Assembly: GCA_900768345.1 (NCBI GenBank)
Contig: CAAGCO010000020.1
Coordinates: 127,629-191,628 of the forward strand
Direction of reading: 5' to 3'
Source: Bacilli bacterium
GTDB taxonomy: Bacteria > Bacillota_I > Bacilli_A > RF39 > UBA660
DNA: 64,000 bases
This document shows positions 32,856-41,706 of this stretch, in pieces; the stretch's first letter is position 1; every line of letters starts with the position of its first letter. The notes beneath the pieces are model-generated. The model was not told where the DNA came from. It was given only the letters and a program-made list of their open reading frames with translations, and ran no database searches. The position numbers and the translations under genes are program-made.

Positions 32856-35423
32856 ATGAAAAAAAGAGCAATTTTAATAGATGGAAATAACTTATTATTT
32901 AGAAGTTACTATGCAACTGCATACAATGGAAATTTAATGAAAAATAGTAAAGGATTTCCAACAAACGCATTATATGGATTTATTAATATGTTAAATAAAA
33001 TAATTAATGAAGAAAATCCTGAATATATAATGGTAGCCTTCGATAAAGGCCATAATTTTAGACAAGATATGTATGATAACTACAAAGATGGTCGTATCGA
33101 AACACCACAAGATTTAAAAGTACAATTCAAAGAAGCTAAAGAAATATGTACACTTCTTGGTATTAAATATATTGAATGTGATAATTATGAAGCTGATGAC
33201 ATTATTGGTACATTCGCAAGAATGGCAGACGAAGATAAAAACTATAATGCAACTATTATAAGTAGTGATAAAGATTTACTACAACTAATTAGTGATGAAG
33301 TAAACGTAAAACTTCTAAAACAAAAAGACTACATAATGATGGATGAAAATAAATTTATGGAAGTATATGGTATCAAACCTATTAGAATGATAGATTTAAA
33401 ATCATTAATGGGAGATGCTAGTGATAATATACCTGGTGTTAAAGGAATAGGTGAGAAAACAGCACTTTCACTTCTTCAAAAATATGAAACTTTAGATGGA
33501 GTTTATAATCACTTAGATGATATAGGTGGTAAAACAAAAGAAAAACTAGAAAGTGATAAGGAAAACGCATACTTTTCATATAAACTAGCAACTATCTATA
33601 AAACAATAGATTTTGAGTATACTTTTGACAGTATCAAATACTTAAAACCAAATACTGAAGCACTAATAGAAAAATATAAAGAACTAGAATTTAATTCATT
33701 CTTAAAATCTATTCCAACTAAAGTAGATAAGAAGGATATAACTTATACAGTAGTAAAAGGAAAAGTAGAAATCGAAGGTAAAAAAAGTCTTTACATTGAA
33801 CTAGATAATACAAACTATAACAAAGCTAACTTTATAGGTGCTTCTATCTATGATGGAAAGAATGCATATTATTTTGATGAAGCAAGTTTACTTCTAAATA
33901 GAGATTTACTAAAAGATATATTAGTAACTTTTGACTATAAAAAGAACATAGTATTTCTAAATAAACTAGGTATTGAAACACATACATCATTTGATACACT
34001 AATTGCTTCATACTTACTTGAATACAATGTTAAAGATGATGTTTCATACATAAGCACTACATATGGAATAGAAATACCTTATTATGACACAATTATCTCT
34101 AAAAAGAATCCACTTAGTGAAGAAGAAATAATCACTTCAATAGTTAAAAAATCTAAATTCTTATATGATACATACGAAGATTTTAATAACAAATTAAAGA
34201 ATGAAAATCTTTATGATCTTTATATTAGTATAGAGCACCCTCTAATAGAAGTACTATCTACTATGGAAATAAATGGTATAAGTGTACTTCCAAATGTTAT
34301 AGAAGATTTATCAAAAGAATTAAAAGAAAGACTAACTATAATAGAAAATAAAATATATGAACTTGCCGGTGAAACATTTAATATTGGAAGTCCTAAACAA
34401 TTAGGAGACATTCTTTATGAGAAGATTGGTCTTCCTAAAGGTAAAGGAAAGAATGCAACATCTACTGCTCATGATGTATTAATTAAATACAAAGATAGAT
34501 TCCCAATTATTAATGAAATACTAGAATATAGAAATCTTTCTAAACTAGTAAGTACATACTTAGATACATTTAATAGTTATATCTTAGAAGATGGCAAGAT
34601 ACATACTATATATAAACAAACAGGTACACGTACTGGAAGACTTTCATCAGTTGAGCCAAATCTTCAAAATATACCTGTTAGAAGTGAAGAAGGAAAGAAA
34701 ATTAGAAAAGCATTCATTCCAAGCTCAAATGGATACCTTCTATCAAGCGATTATTCTCAAATTGAACTAAGAGTACTTGCACATATTAGTTCTTCTAATA
34801 GCCTTAAAAATGCATTCATTCATGGTGAAGATATACATACACATGTAGCAAGTGATATCTTTAGTATTCCTGAAAGTGAAGTAACACCAAATCAAAGGCG
34901 TACAGCTAAAGCAGTAATATTTGGTATAGTTTATGGTATTAGTGGTTATGGCTTAGGTGAAAACCTTGATATAAGTGCTAGTGAAGCTAAAAAATATATA
35001 GATAAATATCTAACACTATATCCAGAAGTAAATAATTATATGAAGAATATTGTAGAAGAAGCAAAGAAAACTGGAGAAGTAAGAACTCTCTTTAATAGAA
35101 AAAGAGTAATAGAAGAATTAAAAAACACAAACTATATGATTAGAGCTATGGGTGAGAGAATGGCACTTAACACTCCAATACAAGGAACAGCTGCTGATAT
35201 ACTTAAAATGGCTATGGTAAAACTTCATAACATATTAAAAGAAAAGAACTTAAAAACTAAAATGTTATTACAAGTTCACGATGAATTAATATTTGATGTA
35301 CCAGAAGATGAACTAGAAGAAGTAAAAGAAATCGTAAGAGACACAATGGAAAATATATATAAATTAGATGTACCACTAAAAGTAGAAATAAACTATGGAA
35401 AAGATTGGTATGAAGCAAAATAA
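32856..35423 (+). CDS. polA: DNA polymerase I
   Basis: An 855-aa PolA: 5'-3' exonuclease domain (DGNNLLFRSYYA, DKGHNFRQ, EADDIIGT), a middle exonuclease-fold domain lacking the acidic DxE pair (the strand reads LYIELDN), so proofreading is probably absent as in Bacillus/Taq enzymes, then the polymerase with motif A SSDYSQIELR, motif B RRTAKAVIFGIVYG and motif C LQVHDELIFD. It fills gaps and removes RNA primers. The start used is ATG 32856 after AAAGGTGAGG; the in-frame GTG 32847 lies in the ribosome site. Confidence 0.96.
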   Translation: MKKRAILIDGNNLLFRSYYATAYNGNLMKNSKGFPTNALYGFINMLNKIINEENPEYIMVAFDKGHNFRQDMYDNYKDGRIETPQDLKVQFKEAKEICTLLGIKYIECDNYEADDIIGTFARMADEDKNYNATIISSDKDLLQLISDEVNVKLLKQKDYIMMDENKFMEVYGIKPIRMIDLKSLMGDASDNIPGVKGIGEKTALSLLQKYETLDGVYNHLDDIGGKTKEKLESDKENAYFSYKLATIYKTIDFEYTFDSIKYLKPNTEALIEKYKELEFNSFLKSIPTKVDKKDITYTVVKGKVEIEGKKSLYIELDNTNYNKANFIGASIYDGKNAYYFDEASLLLNRDLLKDILVTFDYKKNIVFLNKLGIETHTSFDTLIASYLLEYNVKDDVSYISTTYGIEIPYYDTIISKKNPLSEEEIITSIVKKSKFLYDTYEDFNNKLKNENLYDLYISIEHPLIEVLSTMEINGISVLPNVIEDLSKELKERLTIIENKIYELAGETFNIGSPKQLGDILYEKIGLPKGKGKNATSTAHDVLIKYKDRFPIINEILEYRNLSKLVSTYLDTFNSYILEDGKIHTIYKQTGTRTGRLSSVEPNLQNIPVRSEEGKKIRKAFIPSSNGYLLSSDYSQIELRVLAHISSSNSLKNAFIHGEDIHTHVASDIFSIPESEVTPNQRRTAKAVIFGIVYGISGYGLGENLDISASEAKKYIDKYLTLYPEVNNYMKNIVEEAKKTGEVRTLFNRKRVIEELKNTNYMIRAMGERMALNTPIQGTAADILKMAMVKLHNILKEKNLKTKMLLQVHDELIFDVPEDELEEVKEIVRDTMENIYKLDVPLKVEINYGKDWYEAK

Positions 35424-35438
35424 AAGAGACCTAAAAAG

Positions 35439-36572
35439 TCACTTTTTAACTGGTATATTTTTAATCTCTTTATTCATTATGTCACACATTATCATAGAGT
35501 AAATACTACTAACTCTTTTTTCAATTTCTAATGCTTTATAGCTAGTATCAAACTTATTAAGTATTTTAATATCTATATCATCTTTAATATTATTTAAATG
35601 TTTTTGACCAACTTCATCAAATCCAAGTATTCTAATATATTCTATAGTTTTAACCTGATCTCTTTCATCTTTAGTAAAAGAACAAAGTATATGATTAAGC
35701 ATCCTAGATATTTTATTATAAGTATATCTCTTAGTCTTAATATTTTGAATTAATTCTTCAAGACTATTAGACTTATCAATAGAATTTCTAATTCTAGAAC
35801 TAAGTCCTTCATCTACATCTAAATATTTTTCTAAATCACTTTCGGAATTAATTTTATATTTCAAGAACTCAAAATATTTATTATTAAATTTAATATTTTT
35901 AAGTATTTCATAAACATCACTAGGAACTTTATCCTTGATATCAATATTATTAATTAATTTATTTCTGATATTAGAAGCAGAAACTATCATTTCATTAGAA
36001 TTTATATCATGAAAATCATTAGTTCTTTTAATACTAAATATTTCAATATTATATTTATTCTTTATTATTTCTTTTATATAACTAAGAGCAAGTAAATCAT
36101 TAGGTTCAGTTATTTCTATACCTATAAGTTTCTTTAAGGCTTTATTTAAAGCAGTAGGGTAGTTAATACCAAGATCAAGTTGTTCTTTTACGATTTTATC
36201 ATATTCAGGATTATTTAATTGCGTATCAGCACACTTCTTTATTTCATCAATACTATCTCTTTCAGTACCAAAGCATATAGTATCTACTTTTAAATAATTA
36301 AGTATTTTAATAGCAGCACTAGCAAATATATCACTACTTTGAGTACTATAAACATAAGGAAGTTCAACTACTAAATTAACTCCATTATTAAGAGCAACTT
36401 TTGCTTTATCAAATTTATTAAGTATTGATGTATCTCCTCTTTGAGTAAAAGAAGAAGAACATACAACTACAATAGTAGCATCTTCATATTTTTCTTTTAT
36501 TTTATTTATTTGATATAAGTGTCCATTATGAAATGGATTATATTCAGCAACAATACCAACAACTTTATTCAT
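35439..36572 (-). CDS. tmcAL: tRNA(Met) cytidine acetate ligase, YlbM/TmcAL-like
   Basis: A 377-aa nucleotidyltransferase-fold protein with the N-terminal ATP-binding GIVAEYNPFHNGHLYQI, SSSFTQRGD, a VELPYVYSTQSSDIFA block and late HILCSFTKD. TmcAL uses acetate and ATP to make N4-acetylcytidine at the wobble base of elongator tRNA-Met in Bacillus. Its start overlaps the end of the HAD gene by 8 bases, so both are one operon. Convergent with polA; the spacer between them is only 15 bases. Confidence 0.9.
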   Translation of the reverse strand: MNKVVGIVAEYNPFHNGHLYQINKIKEKYEDATIVVVCSSSFTQRGDTSILNKFDKAKVALNNGVNLVVELPYVYSTQSSDIFASAAIKILNYLKVDTICFGTERDSIDEIKKCADTQLNNPEYDKIVKEQLDLGINYPTALNKALKKLIGIEITEPNDLLALSYIKEIIKNKYNIEIFSIKRTNDFHDINSNEMIVSASNIRNKLINNIDIKDKVPSDVYEILKNIKFNNKYFEFLKYKINSESDLEKYLDVDEGLSSRIRNSIDKSNSLEELIQNIKTKRYTYNKISRMLNHILCSFTKDERDQVKTIEYIRILGFDEVGQKHLNNIKDDIDIKILNKFDTSYKALEIEKRVSSIYSMIMCDIMNKEIKNIPVKK

Positions 36573-37266
36573 GACTTTTCCTTTCTATTTTTCTTACTAA
36601 ACTTTTAACTGAAGAAGTTAATCTAGCTCTACTAAACATTATTTCAGGATAAGAGTAGGGCATCTTATATCCATTAAATTCTAAAAGCATTCCTTTATCA
36701 TTAGATGCATCCCCTATAGTATAAATATCTTTTTTATCTACCCCTTCAATATCACTTACTATATATATTCCGTCTGTCTTATCAAATTCTTCTTTGAAAA
36801 CAACTATATTCATAAAAGAAAATGCACTTAAAAATGATATTTCTTCCATAACTTTACGAGTATCCAAAGTATTTCTAAATCTAAGAGTACAAGTAATAGA
36901 TGTAGCTTCATTATAATTTGCTGTAGTTCTACCATACGCATCCATAAGCTCAATACTTTTAATAAAGCCAAATTTATTTAAATATCTAAGAGTCTTTTTA
37001 ACAGTATCAATTAAAATAGTATTTTGAAATATTAAATTATCATCTCTATCAAATATAGCAGTACCATTACTACAAATTAAATAATCATATGGTATTTTAT
37101 AATGAGAAGTTTCTCCTTTAATTGAATCAAAACTTCTACCAGTTGCGAATGCAAATAGGTTACCATTATCCATAAATCTTTTAACTGCATCTATATTACC
37201 ATTTATTTTAGAAATACTTTTATCTTCATTAAATGTACCATCATAATCACTAACTAATAGTTTCAT
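36565..37266 (-). CDS. Cof-type HAD-IIB family phosphatase
   Basis: A 233-aa HAD hydrolase: motif I LVSDYDGTFNED, FATGRSFDSI (motif II region), and motif IV TIGDASNDKGML. A type IIB cap sits in the middle. Such proteins dephosphorylate sugar phosphates or cofactors such as FMN. The start is ATG 37266, after GAGGGGA; the frame extends upstream without a ribosome site. It overlaps tmcAL, which it precedes. A shorter cap than usual makes it smaller than typical Cof proteins (~260-270 aa). Confidence 0.87.
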   Translation of the reverse strand: MKLLVSDYDGTFNEDKSISKINGNIDAVKRFMDNGNLFAFATGRSFDSIKGETSHYKIPYDYLICSNGTAIFDRDDNLIFQNTILIDTVKKTLRYLNKFGFIKSIELMDAYGRTTANYNEATSITCTLRFRNTLDTRKVMEEISFLSAFSFMNIVVFKEEFDKTDGIYIVSDIEGVDKKDIYTIGDASNDKGMLLEFNGYKMPYSYPEIMFSRARLTSSVKSLVRKIERKSHE

Positions 37267-37426
37267 AAGTAATCCCCTCGTGTAAATTATAACAAAATAG
37301 TAGTATTTATACAAATTTTATAAGAAAATACTAAAATTCACTTGATATTTTTATCTTTTTATGAGAAAATACTTTAGCGAAGTGAAAAAGATATTTTTAC
37401 GACCTGATATAAAAGGAGGAATAAAA

Positions 37427-37642
37427 ATGAGATTAGACATTACTTTATTTGGTGCTTTACCATTTAGAAGAATTAGTAAAACTGCTAAAAGACAAAGAAG
37501 AACACATTTAAAGAAAACTGCTCCAACAGTTACTACTTGTACTAATTGTGGTGCTGTAGTTGCTCCTCATAGAGCTTGCACAAAATGTGGTTATTACAAA
37601 GGTAAAGAAGCTATCAAAGTTACTAAAGAAGAAACAAAGTAG
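37427..37642 (+). CDS. rpmF: 50S ribosomal protein L32
   Basis: A 71-aa protein with the L32 core PFRRISKTAKRQRRTHLKK and two zinc CxxC pairs (CTNC and CTKCGYYKGKE). The usual L32 begins MAVPFRR; here PFRR is preceded by MRLDITLFGAL, so the N-terminus is about 8 residues longer. ATG 37427 sits seven bases after AAGGAGG, the only good start; a further upstream ATG (37361) would give a 93-aa protein with no ribosome site. It has its own terminator. Confidence 0.93.
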   Translation: MRLDITLFGALPFRRISKTAKRQRRTHLKKTAPTVTTCTNCGAVVAPHRACTKCGYYKGKEAIKVTKEETK

Positions 37643-37668
37643 TCAACTAATGTTGGCTTTTTTTGTTG
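37641..37668 (+). terminator. Terminator after rpmF
   Basis: AGTCAAC / GTTGGCT stem (one G-T pair) with loop TAAT and a T run. Confidence 0.8.
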
Positions 37669-37700
37669 TCTATGTTATACTTACGTTAGGATGGTGAAAT

Positions 37701-38183
37701 ATGAATAACGTAGTAGAAGCTATAATAGAAATTCCTTATAGAAGTAGAAACAAATTCGAAACAAAAGATGGAAAAATTAAATTAGATAGAGTTTTATATT
37801 CAGCAATGGCTTATCCAGCTGAATATGGATTTATTGATAATACACTTGCTAAAGATGGAGATCCACTCGATATATTAGTTATCGGCACTGAACCAACTTA
37901 TCCAGGATGTATTATTCCAGCAAGAGTAGTTGGATGCTTAAAATTAATAGATAATGGTTTTGAAGATTATAAAATCATATCAGTAGTTGATGTAGATCCT
38001 AGATATAATGAAATAAATGAACTTAAAGATTTATCAGAATTTATGCTTGAAGAAATCAAAAACTTTTTTGAAAATTATAAATCACTACAAAATATAAAAG
38101 TAGAAGTAGGAAAGTATTATGATAAAGAAGAAGCATTAAAAGTAATTGAAGACTCTATAAATCGCTATAAAGAAACTAAATAA
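37701..38183 (+). CDS. ppa: Inorganic pyrophosphatase (family I)
   Basis: A 160-aa soluble PPase. It carries YPAEYGFIDNT, the catalytic DGDPLDILV aspartates, PARVVGCLKLIDNGFEDYKII and a KxxVGKYYDK segment close to family I enzymes. It hydrolyses pyrophosphate from biosynthetic reactions and drives them forward. The start follows AGGATGGTG. Family I in Firmicutes is less common than the family II (DHH) PPase, which is a point of interest. Confidence 0.93.
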   Translation: MNNVVEAIIEIPYRSRNKFETKDGKIKLDRVLYSAMAYPAEYGFIDNTLAKDGDPLDILVIGTEPTYPGCIIPARVVGCLKLIDNGFEDYKIISVVDVDPRYNEINELKDLSEFMLEEIKNFFENYKSLQNIKVEVGKYYDKEEALKVIEDSINRYKETK

Positions 38184-38184
38184 G

Positions 38185-38213
38185 TTGCAAAAATACAGAA
38201 ATCGTGCTATAAT
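38185..38213 (+). promoter_or_regulatory. Promoter of the primary sigma factor gene
   Basis: TTGCAA (38185-38190), a 17-base spacer and TATAAT (38208-38213) with TGc directly before it. Confidence 0.85.
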
Positions 38214-38246
38214 ATTAGCACTTTTTTATTTGAGGGGTGAAAAAAT

Positions 38247-39467
38247 ATGAAAGGAAAAACTGAAAAAATAGAAGCGATAACTAAATTTGCAAAGGAACAA
38301 TTTAAAAAAGGAAATACTACTGTTCAATTGAAGAATTGTAGAGAACTTTCAAAGTTTTTAGTAATTAATAAAATTTCGTTAAATGTTGATGATGTTGAAA
38401 ACGTTGTTATTGATAGTACTGAATTATCTGATATGCTTGCATCTGTAGCAACTATGGAAGATGCATATGATTTAGTAAATAACAGTACAATTAGTGCTAT
38501 GTTGACAGCATATTGCATGATGACAGGAGCACAAGTTAAAGAAACAGAAGAAGCACAAACTAAGGAAGAAGTTATATCATATGATTATGATACAAGTATA
38601 ACACCAGAAAATGAAAGATTATATTTAAATGATATAAGAGGAACACTATTAACTCAAGAAGAAGAATTGGAACTTGGAAGACTTATTTCTGAAGGCAATG
38701 AAGAAGCTAAAAATGAATTAGTAGAACATAATTTAAGGTTAGTTGTTTCAAATGCAAAACATTATGCAGGTAGAGGTGTAGCACTTCTTGATTTAATTCA
38801 AGAAGGAAATCTAGGTTTAATAAAAGCTGCTGAAAAATTTGATTATACAAAAGGATATAGATTTAGTACTTATGCTACATGGTGGATTCGTCAAGCAATC
38901 ACAAGATATATTGCAGATCAATCAAGAACTATTAGAGTACCTGTTCATCTACATGAAACAGCGCTTAAAGTTAAAAGAACTATAGAAAATTATGAAAAAG
39001 AGCATGGAGAAACACCATCAGTTGAAATGATTGCAGATATACTAGGAATAACAGAAGAAAAAGTTAAATCAAGTCAAAGAATACTAGCAGGAAACACAGT
39101 ATCATTATCACAAACAGTTAGAAATGGTGAAGAAGCAGATGAAAGCGAACTTGGTGACTTCATTGAAGATCCTGAAACTAAGGGAAAAGACTTTTCAGAA
39201 GGTTTATTCTATGAACAATTTAGAAATGCAGTATTTAATAGTGGAGTACTAAGCGAACGTGAAAGAATGGTTATAGCATACAGATTTGGTTATGTCGATG
39301 GTAAAACATATACACTAGAAGAAGTAGGAAAAAAACTAAATGTAACTCGTGAAAGAATCAGACAAATCGAAGCTAAAGCATTAAGAAAATTAAGAAGCAA
39401 TAGACAAATAAAATCATTTAATCCTAATGATGATGCTCCTCATATGAAATTAACTTTTAATAAATAG
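38247..39467 (+). CDS. rpoD: RNA polymerase primary sigma factor SigA/RpoD
   Basis: A 406-aa group 1 sigma factor. A poorly conserved N-terminal region (~1-125) precedes region 1.2/2 ([19 protein letters not shown]), region 2.1-2.4 ([34 protein letters not shown]), region 3 ([15 protein letters not shown]) and region 4.2 helix-turn-helix ([21 protein letters not shown]). It recognises -35 and -10 boxes, and the promoters listed here fit this specificity. The start follows GAGGGGTGA. It has its own promoter and terminator. Confidence 0.95.
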   Translation: MKGKTEKIEAITKFAKEQFKKGNTTVQLKNCRELSKFLVINKISLNVDDVENVVIDSTELSDMLASVATMEDAYDLVNNSTISAMLTAYCMMTGAQVKETEEAQTKEEVISYDYDTSITPENERLYLNDIRGTLLTQEEELELGRLISEGNEEAKNELVEHNLRLVVSNAKHYAGRGVALLDLIQEGNLGLIKAAEKFDYTKGYRFSTYATWWIRQAITRYIADQSRTIRVPVHLHETALKVKRTIENYEKEHGETPSVEMIADILGITEEKVKSSQRILAGNTVSLSQTVRNGEEADESELGDFIEDPETKGKDFSEGLFYEQFRNAVFNSGVLSERERMVIAYRFGYVDGKTYTLEEVGKKLNVTRERIRQIEAKALRKLRSNRQIKSFNPNDDAPHMKLTFNK

Positions 39468-39474
39468 TAATAGT

Positions 39475-39507
39475 AAAAGAGTAAAATGATTTTTACTCTT
39501 TTCTTTT
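39475..39507 (+). terminator. Terminator after rpoD
   Basis: AAAAGAGTAAAA / TTTTTACTCTTTT stem with a 3-base loop and a following CTTTT. Confidence 0.85.
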
Positions 39508-39516
39508 GATATATAA

Positions 39517-39545
39517 TTGTATTTTATTAGTTAATTTGTTAAAAT
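39517..39545 (+). promoter_or_regulatory. Promoter predicted to give leaderless lepA mRNA
   Basis: TTGTAT (39517-39522), a 17-base spacer, TAAAAT (39540-39545) with TGt before it. Only 7 bases separate the -10 from the lepA ATG at 39553, so the start of transcription falls on or beside the A of ATG. Confidence 0.65.
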
Positions 39546-39552
39546 ATTTCTT

Positions 39553-41337
39553 ATGGAAAGAGATAAAATTAAAAATTTTTGCATAATAGCTCATATAGAT
39601 CATGGCAAGAGTACTCTAGCAGATAGAATACTTGATATTTGTCATGCAGTAACAGAAAGAGAAAAGAAAGATCAAATACTAGATTCTATGGATCTTGAAA
39701 GAGAAAGAGGAATAACTATTAAATTAAATGCAGTAGAACTTAAATATAAAGGTTATACTCTTCATTTAATAGATACTCCAGGACACGTAGATTTTAGCTA
39801 TGAAGTAAGTAGAAGTTTAGCTGCTTGCGAAGGAGCAATATTAGTAGTAGATGCTACTCAAGGAATAGAAGCTCAAACACTTGCAAATTTATATTTAGCA
39901 CTTGAAGCAGATTTAAAGATAATACCTGTTATTAATAAAATTGATTTACCAAATGCAAATCCTGAAAAAGTAAAAGATGAACTTGTTAAAACAATAGGTT
40001 TTGATAGAGATGAAATAATTTGCTGTTCAGGTAAAACAGGTGAAGGAGTAGATAAGTTATTAGATGCAGTAATAGAAAGAGTACCAAGTCCAAAAAGTGA
40101 TAGCAATAAACTAAGAGCATTAATATTCGATAGCTACTTTGATCCATATAAAGGAGTAGTAATACTTATTAGAATAATGGATGGAACCGTTAAAGTTGGA
40201 GATAAAATAAGATTTATAAATTCAAATGCTACTTACGAAGTGCTAGAACTAGGAAAACATACACCACATGAAATTAAAAAGAATAGTTTAAGTGCAGGAG
40301 AAGTTGGATTCTTAAGCGCATCTATTAAAAGTATTACAGAAGTAGAAGTAGGAGATACAATTTGTTTAGATGGAGAAACTGTTGAAGCACTACCAGGCTA
40401 CAAACCAATGAAACCTATGGTGTTTTCAGGAATTTATCCAATTGAATCATCAAAATATCCAGATTTAAAAGAAGCACTATTAAAATTAAAACTAAGTGAT
40501 GCATCTCTTACATTTGAACCAGAAACTTCAATAGCATTAGGTTTTGGATTTAGATGTGGTTTCCTAGGGCTTCTTCATATGGAAATTATTCAAGAAAGAA
40601 TTGAAAGAGAATTCGGAATAGACATAATCGCAACAAGTCCTTCAGTTATCTATGAAGTAATTTTAAATGATGGAAATAGCGTATCAATAGATTCACCATC
40701 TAAAATGCCAGATCCATCAAAAATATCAAAAGTATTAGAACCATTCGTAAAAGCAAACATCTACGTACCAAGCGAATACGTTGGCCCAATAATGGAACTA
40801 TGTCAAGATAAAAGAGGAATATATAAAAACATGTCTTACTTAGATGAAACGAGAGTAAACATAACGTATGAATTACCTCTATCAGAAATAGTATATGATT
40901 TCTTTGATAAATTAAAAAGTTACACTAAAGGTTACGCATCATTTGATTATGAATTTATCGGTAATAGAGAAAGCAAACTAGTTAAAATGGATATACTTCT
41001 AAACGGAGATATAATTGATGCGTTAAGTTTAATAGTTCACAAAGACTTTGCATATAAACGTGGAAAAATAATCTGCGAAAACCTAAAAAAAATTATACCA
41101 AGACAAATGTTCCAAGTACCAATACAAGCATGTATCGGTTCAAAAGTAATAGCTCGTGAAGATATTTCAGCTATGAAAAAGAATGTACTTGCTAAATGTT
41201 ACGGTGGAGATGTATCAAGAAAGAGAAAACTTTTAGAAAAACAAAAAGAAGGTAAAAAAAGAATGAAACAAGTAGGTAGTGTATCAATACCTCAAGAAGC
41301 ATTCTTAACAATACTTAGTACAGACGAAAGAGAATAA
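39553..41337 (+). CDS. lepA: Elongation factor 4 (LepA)
   Basis: A 594-aa translation GTPase with the full LepA architecture: G1 [15 protein letters not shown]2/RGITIK, G3 DTPGHVDF, G4 NKIDLP, and the LepA-specific C-terminal domain ending around [14 protein letters not shown]. It back-translocates or remodels stalled ribosomes. The start MERDKIKNF matches the usual LepA N-terminus, so ATG 39553 is correct, yet it has no Shine-Dalgarno sequence. See the promoter above for the leaderless prediction. Confidence 0.96.
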   Translation: MERDKIKNFCIIAHIDHGKSTLADRILDICHAVTEREKKDQILDSMDLERERGITIKLNAVELKYKGYTLHLIDTPGHVDFSYEVSRSLAACEGAILVVDATQGIEAQTLANLYLALEADLKIIPVINKIDLPNANPEKVKDELVKTIGFDRDEIICCSGKTGEGVDKLLDAVIERVPSPKSDSNKLRALIFDSYFDPYKGVVILIRIMDGTVKVGDKIRFINSNATYEVLELGKHTPHEIKKNSLSAGEVGFLSASIKSITEVEVGDTICLDGETVEALPGYKPMKPMVFSGIYPIESSKYPDLKEALLKLKLSDASLTFEPETSIALGFGFRCGFLGLLHMEIIQERIEREFGIDIIATSPSVIYEVILNDGNSVSIDSPSKMPDPSKISKVLEPFVKANIYVPSEYVGPIMELCQDKRGIYKNMSYLDETRVNITYELPLSEIVYDFFDKLKSYTKGYASFDYEFIGNRESKLVKMDILLNGDIIDALSLIVHKDFAYKRGKIICENLKKIIPRQMFQVPIQACIGSKVIAREDISAMKKNVLAKCYGGDVSRKRKLLEKQKEGKKRMKQVGSVSIPQEAFLTILSTDERE

Positions 41338-41592
41338 TTATTGAAAGAAAGTAAGAGTATCATTGTAAGAAACTGATCTATCTTCAGTTTTGATAGGCTT
41401 GCTTTCTTTTATTTCGTCAACATCATCCATAATTTTATTCTTACTAAAAATACTCTTTTCTCTTAATAAATAAGGTTTAACCTCCCTATAAACAGGGATA
41501 CTCTTTTTAATAACACTAAGAGTTTTATTAGCTCCTCCCATAATACTGGATAGATTTATATTTTTAAAAATTGAAAAAAAGTTTTGATTCAT
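41338..41592 (-). CDS. Small VrrA/YqfQ-like protein, 84 aa
   Basis: It is convergent with lepA. The ATG at 41592 follows AGGTGA. Residues 20-50 (ANKTLSVIKKSIPVYREVKPYL) resemble the helical core of YqfQ/VrrA-type small proteins of Bacilli, which are of unknown function and spore- or coat-associated in some species. The tail is charged and disordered. No signal peptide. The match is weak. Confidence 0.6.
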   Translation of the reverse strand: MNQNFFSIFKNINLSSIMGGANKTLSVIKKSIPVYREVKPYLLREKSIFSKNKIMDDVDEIKESKPIKTEDRSVSYNDTLTFFQ

Positions 41593-41706
41593 ATAATCAC
41601 CTATTAATATTATATTAATTTAATTAAAAAAAGTTAAAAATGTGTTTTTATTTAAAAAATTATATGTTATAATCAATATATAATAGAGTAAGAAGGAAAG
41701 ATTAGT

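Noticed and set aside
35424..35460. Terminator between polA and tmcAL (AAAAAG/CTTTTT)
   Set aside because: The stem is only six weak A-T/G-C pairs inside coding sequence of tmcAL; not convincing.
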